From Myxococcales bacterium (GTDB lineage: Bacteria > Myxococcota > Polyangia > Fen-1088): 11,851 nucleotides of DNA. Both the position numbers and the translations under genes were made by a program. The notes beneath the pieces were generated by a model, which saw only the letters and a list, made by a program, of their open reading frames with translations, was not told the DNA's origin and searched no databases. The stretch covers positions 1-11,851 of the forward strand of contig PMLH01000531.1 in assembly GCA_003159055.1 (NCBI GenBank), written 5' to 3'. Positions 7,343 through 11,851 of the stretch are shown piece by piece; within the stretch, counting starts at the first letter, position 1; each line of letters starts with the position of its first letter.

Positions 7343-8596
7343 ATGGGCGTCGGGCGTTGCGTTTGCGGTGGCGCGCGCGCCAGGCTTGCCGCCAGAGTTG
7401 CCGCTGGCCTCGCCAGCATTGTCGCCATCCTTGGCGTTTCAGCGATGGTCGGGGCTTGCGGCTGCCACAAGTTGGGTGCGGCCGGGAAATCCGCGCAGAA
7501 CCCGAAGCAGGAAGGGGCCACGGCGGAGAAGCCGCGGCGGCTTCCGCGCATCGACGTGCATACGCACATCAGTCCGGATGGCTTCGAGCGCTCCCTGATG
7601 GTGATGAGCCAATGGGGCATCGACGGCATGGTGAACCTTTCGGGGTCCTTCCCTGGGGGCCCGCGGCACATGCTGGAAACCCAGCTTGCCATCGCGCGCG
7701 CCTCGGGCGGACGCATCGCCGTGTTTGCCAACGTCAACTTCGTCAAGGCGGTGCGAACCCGGCCGGACTATGGCAACGCCCTGGCCGAAGAGCTGAGCGT
7801 GGCGAAAGATATGGGCGCCATCGGCCTGAAGATCCCGAAAGGATTGGGCCTTGGCTACCCCGCGCCTGGGGGCAGGAAGGTGCTCGCCGTCGACGATCCT
7901 GGCCTCGACCCTCTGTTCGAAGAAGCCGGCAATCTGGGCATGCCAGTGGCAATCCACACCGGCGACCCCAAGGCGTTTTGGCAGCCGGCCGACGCGAAGA
8001 ATGAACGTATCGACGAGTTGCTCGCACACCCCGAATGGTCCTTCTACGGCGAGCCCGTGCCGTCGTGGGCCGAGCTCAACGCGCAGTTCGAGCGCCGCGT
8101 GGCCCGCCATCCCAAGACGACCTTCATCGGTGTTCACTTCGGCAACGACCCCGAGGATCCCGACCGGGTCGGGCAAATGCTCGACAAGTATCCGAACCTA
8201 TTCATTGACACGGCGGCGCGCGTGCCCGAGATCGGCCGGCAAGATTCGGCCAAGATGCGGAAGTTCTTTGAAAAGTACCACGACCGCATCCTTTTCGGCA
8301 CCGACCTCGGCGTCGGCCCGACGCAAGACGATATGATGTACGGTTCGAACGGCGCCCTGCCGCCGACGGTCGACGACGAGCGCCGCTACTTCCAGTCGAC
8401 CTGGCGCTACTTCGAGACCAACGACCGCCAGTTCGAGTCGCCGACCCCGATTCAGGGCCGCTGGAAAATCGACGGTCTTGGCCTGCCCGAGGCGGTCTTG
8501 CGCAAGCTGTACTTCGAAAACGCGGTCCGCATCCTGAAATGGAAGCCCCCGCTTGGCCCATCCGCCCCCGCCGCTGGCCCCGATCCAACAAAATAA
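7343..8596 (+). CDS. amidohydrolase superfamily (Amidohydro_2-type) protein, predicted lipoprotein
   Basis: 417 residues. An N-terminal signal with Arg-rich start and hydrophobic core (about 19-36) ends in a lipobox-like VGAC, so Cys39 would be the lipidated residue and the mature protein membrane-tethered; Cys41 lies nearby. From residue 69 on there is an amidohydrolase-2/TIM-barrel hydrolase core with the metal-site residues in order: IDVHTHIS (His73, His75), GLKIPKG (Lys163), AIHTGDP (His205), FIGVHFGND (His265) and LFGTDLG (Asp321). The family includes decarboxylases and lactone or amide hydrolases; the substrate cannot be told from the sequence. The ATG lies 3 nt after the preceding stop, with AAGGA about 9 nt upstream, so the two genes are almost certainly co-transcribed. 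A secreted, lipid-anchored form is less usual for this family. Confidence 0.9.
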   Translation: MGVGRCVCGGARARLAARVAAGLASIVAILGVSAMVGACGCHKLGAAGKSAQNPKQEGATAEKPRRLPRIDVHTHISPDGFERSLMVMSQWGIDGMVNLSGSFPGGPRHMLETQLAIARASGGRIAVFANVNFVKAVRTRPDYGNALAEELSVAKDMGAIGLKIPKGLGLGYPAPGGRKVLAVDDPGLDPLFEEAGNLGMPVAIHTGDPKAFWQPADAKNERIDELLAHPEWSFYGEPVPSWAELNAQFERRVARHPKTTFIGVHFGNDPEDPDRVGQMLDKYPNLFIDTAARVPEIGRQDSAKMRKFFEKYHDRILFGTDLGVGPTQDDMMYGSNGALPPTVDDERRYFQSTWRYFETNDRQFESPTPIQGRWKIDGLGLPEAVLRKLYFENAVRILKWKPPLGPSAPAAGPDPTK

Positions 8597-8615
8597 CGAA
8601 AAGTGCTGTAGGTCC

Positions 8616-8643
8616 TTGACGGGAGGGCGTCTCTCCTCATAAT
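8616..8643 (+). promoter_or_regulatory. sigma-70-type promoter of tRNA-Asn
   Basis: TTGACG (8616-8621) and CATAAT (8638-8643) are separated by 16 nt, five of six matches at each box. Transcription would start near 8650, about 8 nt before the tRNA 5' end. It is the best promoter match in the window. It also means the tRNA does not depend on read-through from the amidohydrolase gene, which ends 20 nt before the -35 box. Confidence 0.7.
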
Positions 8644-8657
8644 CATCGCCTTCGCAT

Positions 8658-8733
8658 TCCGGAGTAGCTCAGTCGGCAGAGCAGGCGGCTGTTAACCGCC
8701 GGGTCGGGAGTTCGAGTCTCTCCTCCGGAGCCA
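8658..8733 (+). tRNA. tRNA-Asn (anticodon GTT), CCA encoded
   Basis: A full cloverleaf can be drawn. Acceptor stem TCCGGAG (8658-8664) pairs with CTCCGGA (8723-8729). D-arm GCTC/GAGC (8667-8682). Anticodon stem GGCGG/CCGCC (8684-8700) encloses loop CT-GTT-AA, giving anticodon GTT at 8691-8693, which reads AAC/AAU. Variable loop 8701-8705. T-arm GGGAG-TTCGAGT-CTCTC (8706-8722) with one G-T pair. Discriminator G 8730 and encoded CCA 8731-8733. It marks the change from housekeeping genes on the left to accessory genes on the right. Confidence 0.97.
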
Positions 8734-8768
8734 CCATCACGCCCACACGAATTTCGAGCGGCGCCCGC

Positions 8769-8995
8769 GGTTAACTGGTGCCCGAAGAGGGCCAGCCCAG
8801 GGAGGTCGCCAAAGCGGCTGGATTCGCTGGGATTTCGGATGGCTGTTCGACCGGTTGGTCACGGCCGTCGGAAACCAGAGATCACGACAGCGGTCGGTTG
8901 TGAGCCATCGCCAGGCCAAGATTGCTCTCTACCAGGCGATTTGGGGCAGAGCGCGTCAGAGAGCGGTTAACAGGTAGCCCTGGCTGGTTAACAGG
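8769..8995. repeat. three GGTTAAC(A/T)GG sites in the gap after tRNA-Asn (8734-8987)
   Basis: The gap of about 250 bp after the tRNA has no gene I can support. It contains GGTTAACTGG (8769-8778), GGTTAACAGG (8965-8974) and GGTTAACAGG (8986-8995). The last two are exact and lie 21 bp apart, two helical turns; the third overlaps the TAA stop of the hypothetical gene at 8988. Their core GCGGTTAACAG is also the reverse complement of the anticodon arm of the adjacent tRNA (CTGTTAACCGC, 8689-8699). They could be a protein-binding site, recombination debris, or chance. Confidence 0.45.
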
Positions 8996-9449
8996 AGACC
9001 TCGTTGTCCCGTTCGTCTCTCCACGCAGGGTCGTCGAGATGGAAGGAGGTGATGAGACCGGTGCCCCGCTCATGCAGAGCGACGCCCAGTGACGCCATCG
9101 GCAGCTTACCGGCAGCAAGGCCTGACATCATGATACCGAAGGAGTCGGGAGGCAGCCTGGCCGCGCCCATGAGTGCTCCAGCGTGGATTCCATTTATTTG
9201 GCCGAAGCCCTTCCAGGCAGCGTTCCAATCGCGGGGATCGCTGGCGGTTGGCGACAGGGTTAGACGAATGGTCTTGGCTCGCCACCACCGCTTCGACTTG
9301 AGGGGCCCGCGGAGCTCGATTTCCTGCGTCTGCCAACACAGGTCGGGGATGTGTTTGCCTGGAAGCGGATTGATCGTGAAGCCGTAGCGGCAGGTCCACT
9401 TCTCTATCGAAAACTCGAGGTACTCGCTTGGATCAGGTGAGCGTCCCAT
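8988..9449 (-). CDS. hypothetical protein (153 aa)
   Basis: I do not recognise this protein. It runs from ATG 9449 to TAA and its codon use looks coding. It is probably a soluble alpha/beta protein: Trp-rich in the first half (EKWTCRYGF, LCWQTQEIEL, KRWWRAKTIRLTL), then DWNAAWKGFGQINGIHAGAL, then a part rich in Gly/Met/Leu and ending ERGTGLITSFHLDDPAW. I see no signal peptide, membrane helix or known catalytic motif. The Shine-Dalgarno is weak. It is divergent from the HNH gene, with a 122-bp gap between them that contains the palindrome GTGGCGCCAC (9487-9496). By position it could be a partner or regulator of the HNH gene, or simply island cargo; the sequence does not decide. Confidence 0.6.
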   Translation of the reverse strand: MGRSPDPSEYLEFSIEKWTCRYGFTINPLPGKHIPDLCWQTQEIELRGPLKSKRWWRAKTIRLTLSPTASDPRDWNAAWKGFGQINGIHAGALMGAARLPPDSFGIMMSGLAAGKLPMASLGVALHERGTGLITSFHLDDPAWRDERDNEVSC

Positions 9450-9486
9450 CGGCAGAGTCTACTCTCCGACCGTCGTTCCGCGTTTC

Positions 9487-9496
9487 GTGGCGCCAC
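9487..9496. promoter_or_regulatory. 10-bp palindrome in the divergent gap (possible operator)
   Basis: GTGGCGCCAC is a perfect palindrome inside the 122-bp gap between the hypothetical gene and the HNH gene. A second, 8-bp palindrome GGATATCC lies at 9534-9541. Position fits an operator serving one or both promoters, but short GC palindromes are common in such DNA, and no clear -10/-35 pair was found beside it. Confidence 0.25.
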
Positions 9497-9571
9497 CACG
9501 GGATGCACTTCAAGGGCAGGATGCGTGCGACATGGATATCCGGAACTCACCCAGGTTATCCTGTCGGCGTC

Positions 9572-10510
9572 ATGCACGGCTGGGTCGCCAATACCGATTT
9601 CGACTGGTACCAGTTTCTGGCGGGGCAGGGCACCATCGACGAGGTGAACTTCTGGCAGCCGTCCGGCGGCCATCAGTCCTTCCGCGCGATTCAACCCGGC
9701 GAGCCGTTCTTCTTCCGGTTGAAAAGCCCTCGGAACGCGATCGCTGGATTCGGCTTCTTCGCGCGACACGTTCAGGCCGTTCGTTGCTCGTTCGCGTGGG
9801 CCGCATTCGGGATCAAGAACGGGGCACCCGACATCGAGACAATGCGGCGGCGAATCGAACGCTACCGGGCCCCGGGCTCCGTACGTGTTGGTGGCGATCA
9901 CGAAGTCGGATGCCTGATGATCTCGACCCCGGTGTTCTTTCCGCCCGAGCAGTGGATACCCCAGCCAGCTGACTGGCAGCAGAACATCGTCCAAGGGAAG
10001 ACCTACGACCTGGCCCTGGGAGAGGGCCGACGAGTCTGGGAGGCCTGCCAGCAGTCCGGTCAACTTGCCGAGTGGCTGCGCCGGCCACAAGCCAACGACG
10101 ATGATGTTCCTCGATACGGCGAGCCGCAGCTGGTTCGACCCCGCCTCGGCCAGGGCTCGTTCAGGATCGCGGTCAGCGATGCTTACGGCAAGGCGTGCGC
10201 CATCACGAACGAGCACTCTCTTCCTGTCCTTGAAGCGGCCCACATCCAGCCATACGGGAAACAGGGACCGCACGAGGTGTCGAATGGTCTTCTCCTGCGC
10301 AGCGATATCCATCGCCTGTTTGACGACGGGTGGGTCACCGTCACGCCGGACTTCCACTTCGTCGTCAGCCGCCGTCTGAGGGAAGAGTTCGACAACGGCA
10401 AGACGTACTACGCTCTCGATGGCCACGAGATGCGGCTGCCACGTGATCCCCTCGACCATCCGCTGCCCGCGTTTCTCCGGTGGCACAACGAGGAGGTCTT
10501 CAGGTGCTGA
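9572..10510 (+). CDS. HNH endonuclease with N-terminal PUA/EVE-like domain
   Basis: 312 residues from ATG 9572, chosen because MHGWVANTDFDWYQFL is, from memory, the conserved beginning of this family. In-frame ATGs at 9503 and 9521 (the latter with AAGGG just upstream) would add 23 or 17 residues. Residues 1-150 carry family phrases TIDEVNFWQPSGG, PGEPFFFRLKSPRNAIAGFGFF, AWAAFGIKNGAP and NIVQGKTYDL, which read as a compact beta-rich PUA/EVE-like fold. Residues 205-255 are the HNH nuclease core: ACAITN, LEAAHIQPYG (His224), VSNGLLLRSDIHRLFDDG (Asn238, His247); all three key residues are present. Proteins of this build, such as EVE-HNH and SRA-HNH enzymes, are modification-dependent (type IV) restriction nucleases. 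The nuclease call is firm, the reader-domain call is inference. No methylase is adjacent. Confidence 0.88.
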   Translation: MHGWVANTDFDWYQFLAGQGTIDEVNFWQPSGGHQSFRAIQPGEPFFFRLKSPRNAIAGFGFFARHVQAVRCSFAWAAFGIKNGAPDIETMRRRIERYRAPGSVRVGGDHEVGCLMISTPVFFPPEQWIPQPADWQQNIVQGKTYDLALGEGRRVWEACQQSGQLAEWLRRPQANDDDVPRYGEPQLVRPRLGQGSFRIAVSDAYGKACAITNEHSLPVLEAAHIQPYGKQGPHEVSNGLLLRSDIHRLFDDGWVTVTPDFHFVVSRRLREEFDNGKTYYALDGHEMRLPRDPLDHPLPAFLRWHNEEVFRC

Positions 10511-10696
10511 GAAGAAGAGGAGCGGCAATGGCCGATGAGAAACCGTGGGCGTCGCGCGTCTCCGGCGCGGGCCCGGCTCACTCCGTCGCTCAAAGTGGAA
10601 GCCGCCGTCGACCGACAATTCCTCGGGCATGCGATGGTCCCCTCGGACCATCCCGTTTGGGAAGGCCCAACGATTCACGATGAAGGAAGCGGTGTC

Positions 10697-11263
10697 ATGT
10701 CTGATCACAAAGACGCGAGTCCCTACGCCACAGGTGGTGGCGGGGTCACCCTCGAGCACACCTATGGGGCTACGCTGCTTGCAGCGGTCCTTACCGGTGG
10801 CCCGGTGCCCGGCCTCGGCGACGACATGCGGCCCATGCGCGTTCAGATGCAAGCTGGTGGCGCCGTCGACGACTACGTGGTTGACGGAGAGAACTTCCGA
10901 ACCGGGACGAGGCGCCGCCTTTCCGTTGGCGTGCGCCGAAACCCCACTATGGCGCCCGGTGATAAGAAGTTCGTCAAACTCCTCGAAGACTTCGTTCGCA
11001 CAGTGGTCGACCATGCAACCGAAGTGGACAGCGATTCCTGGCGCCTCGCCCTCGCCCTTGCTGGTCCGCATACCGGTGCGGCTCAAACGAAGACCCTGAC
11101 TGACTTCGCACGTTCGCAAGCGGACAATGAGTCGTTTCGTGAGACCGTGGGACGCGATGGCGTCACGACAGCCGAAGTCAGGACGCGGCTTGGCCTTCTC
11201 GATCAGGCGGTCGTTGCTGCGGTGGCTGCGACGAGCCCAACCCTAGAGCACCGAACGGGTTGA
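10697..11263 (+). pseudogene. N-terminal fragment of a probable large defence-type protein, cut by an insertion sequence
   Basis: 188 residues from ATG 10697 (AAGGA 9 nt upstream) to a TGA 11 nt before the convergent transposase stop. The start is set by the phrase SPYATGGGGVTLEHTYGATLLAAVLTG, then GLGDDMRPMRVQMQAGGAVDDYVVDG, RRLSVGVRRNP, KKFVKLLEDFVRTVV, WRLALALAGPH and VRTRLGLLDQAVVAAV. I recall very similar N-termini on long (over 1000 aa), mostly actinobacterial and myxobacterial proteins with ATPase or NACHT-like downstream regions. The pattern (LEH helix, VDDYVV strand, SVGVRR strand) resembles the PD-(D/E)xK-type, DUF4297/Cap4-like nuclease domain, but I cannot confirm the catalytic residues. 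The abrupt end against an IS suggests truncation; a genuine short protein is possible. It lies 186 bp downstream of the HNH gene on the same strand; those 186 bp hold no gene I trust. Confidence 0.55.
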
Positions 11264-11851
11264 AAGTGCAATAATCACGCGGCCCTCTGCAGCGGCAGGG
11301 CTGCGACAATGCGGCGGTCGAGGACCTCCAGATTCAACACGGCTGCTGCCCGCCTGACGTCGAAGAGGTTCTTGCGCGTGCCGCGGTAACGAGCGTGTCG
11401 CCCTTGCCGACGCCCCAGGTGGGCCAGACGATGTTCAATGGCGACTCGTTCGCGCAGGCGTTCACGTCCGCTGGGAGTGGACATGAGTTTGCGCAGCTTG
11501 TGCTGAAGCAGTTCATCGTCGGCGATGGTGACTGTTCGTCCGTTGCCAGAGGCTGCCGTGGTGCACTTGGTTCGCAACCGGCATCGTGTGCATGCCTGCG
11601 GGTCGAATTCCACGTCAGCGCCAAGGTCGATGCGCTCGACCTCGCCAGCCGGACAGGTGATGGTCCTGTCGCGCATGTTGATCTTGAAATCTGCCTTGGT
11701 GAAAAGCTTGCCGTTGCGTGGAACCCACGGCTTGCAGATGACGTCACCGCCGTCGACGAGCACCTCACCGACCACCGGGCTGGCGATGTAGCCGCGGTCG
11801 ATGTGCATCTCGGCGATCCGCCTGCCTTGCCGTTCAAGATCGGCTTTGAGA
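11243..11851 (-). mobile_element. insertion sequence, IS1182-like, 3' end only
   Basis: The element enters from the right edge and ends close to 11243-11270, just beyond the transposase stop. The exact end cannot be fixed because the other terminus lies outside the window. The tetranucleotide CTAG at 11243-11246 is a candidate junction; I recall palindromic targets being used by some members of this family. The truncated gene at 10697 runs up to this point. Confidence 0.6.
11275..11851 (-). CDS. IS1182-family DDE transposase, C-terminal part (cut by window edge)
   Basis: 192 codons plus one base are visible, open to the right edge with no start needed: the frame reads LKADLERQGRRIAEMHIDRGYIASPVV across the internal Met at 11808. 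Landmarks of the IS1182/DDE_Tnp_1 group are present: HIDRGY, VICKPWVPRNGKLFTKADF, a four-Cys knuckle (ITCPAG, then ACTRCRLRTKCT), and the C-terminal block with the last catalytic acid (ERVAIEHRLAHLGRRQGRHARYRGTRKNLFDVRRAAAVLNLEVL). It is convergent with the truncated gene at 10697, with stops 11 nt apart. The C-terminus looks intact, so the element may be recent and possibly active; the upstream catalytic acids lie outside the window. Confidence 0.88.
   Translation of the reverse strand, partial: LKADLERQGRRIAEMHIDRGYIASPVVGEVLVDGGDVICKPWVPRNGKLFTKADFKINMRDRTITCPAGEVERIDLGADVEFDPQACTRCRLRTKCTTAASGNGRTVTIADDELLQHKLRKLMSTPSGRERLRERVAIEHRLAHLGRRQGRHARYRGTRKNLFDVRRAAAVLNLEVLDRRIVAALPLQRAA

Noticed and set aside
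8882..8940. Peptide with a sigma-factor-like string (RLVESNLGLAMAH) on the minus strand after the tRNA
   Set aside because: Only about a dozen residues resemble sigma-70 region 2; the frame ends at once, lacks the rest of the domain and overlaps another gene further on.
10511..10696. Short plus-strand frames between the HNH gene and the truncated gene, including an upstream extension to ATG 10535
   Set aside because: The conserved family phrase and the AAGGA site point to ATG 10697; the upstream residues are Arg/Pro-rich without any pattern.
9404..11119. Open frame of 571 codons on the minus strand, across the HNH gene
   Set aside because: It is antisense to a recognisable nuclease and to the truncated gene, has no domain I recognise, and long antisense frames are expected where third positions are GC-rich.

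Overview
The window is high-GC DNA (very Ala/Arg/Pro-rich proteins, GC-rich third positions, GTG starts). I read it as a Myxococcota-like (deltaproteobacterial) chromosome, probably of the Polyangia type. Grounds: separate ATP synthase b' and b genes directly behind a bactofilin gene; an ATP synthase b subunit with its own signal peptide; and a large Ala/Pro/Lys-rich PilZ-TM-PEGA protein of the style common in that phylum. This is inferred from protein character, not from a database match.

Region 1 (1-3044, minus strand) is an ATP synthase operon that starts with a bactofilin and runs atpF' (b'), atpF (b), atpH (delta), atpA (alpha, cut by the window edge). The junctions are tight: a 17-nt gap, a 4-nt GTGA overlap, a 1-nt TGATG overlap and a 50-nt gap, with strong Shine-Dalgarno sequences before atpF and atpH. 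The b subunit has a cleavable signal peptide and about 155 residues of low-complexity, partly His/Glu-rich sequence before its membrane anchor. Upstream of the operon, 3045-3440 has no convincing gene but holds four GC-rich hairpins and a 13-bp direct repeat.

Region 2 (3441-8596) holds a complete exported gamma-glutamyltransferase (minus strand). Divergent from it is a two-gene unit: a 692-aa PilZ-like/transmembrane/PEGA protein, then, 3 nt later, a predicted lipoprotein of the metal-dependent amidohydrolase superfamily with all its metal ligands.

Region 3 (8597-8733) is tRNA-Asn(GTT) with encoded CCA, preceded by a recognisable sigma-70-type promoter.

Region 4 (8734-11851) looks accessory: a sparse gap with three GGTTAAC repeats, an orphan 153-aa hypothetical protein, a divergent HNH endonuclease whose N-terminal half looks like a base-reading PUA/EVE-type domain, the N-terminal part of what I believe is a larger defence-type protein, and the 3' end of an IS1182-like transposase directly against that protein's stop. 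The most interesting reading is a small tRNA-adjacent defence locus: a candidate modification-dependent HNH nuclease next to a second effector broken by an insertion sequence. I saw no CRISPR array, no rRNA and no integrase in the window.
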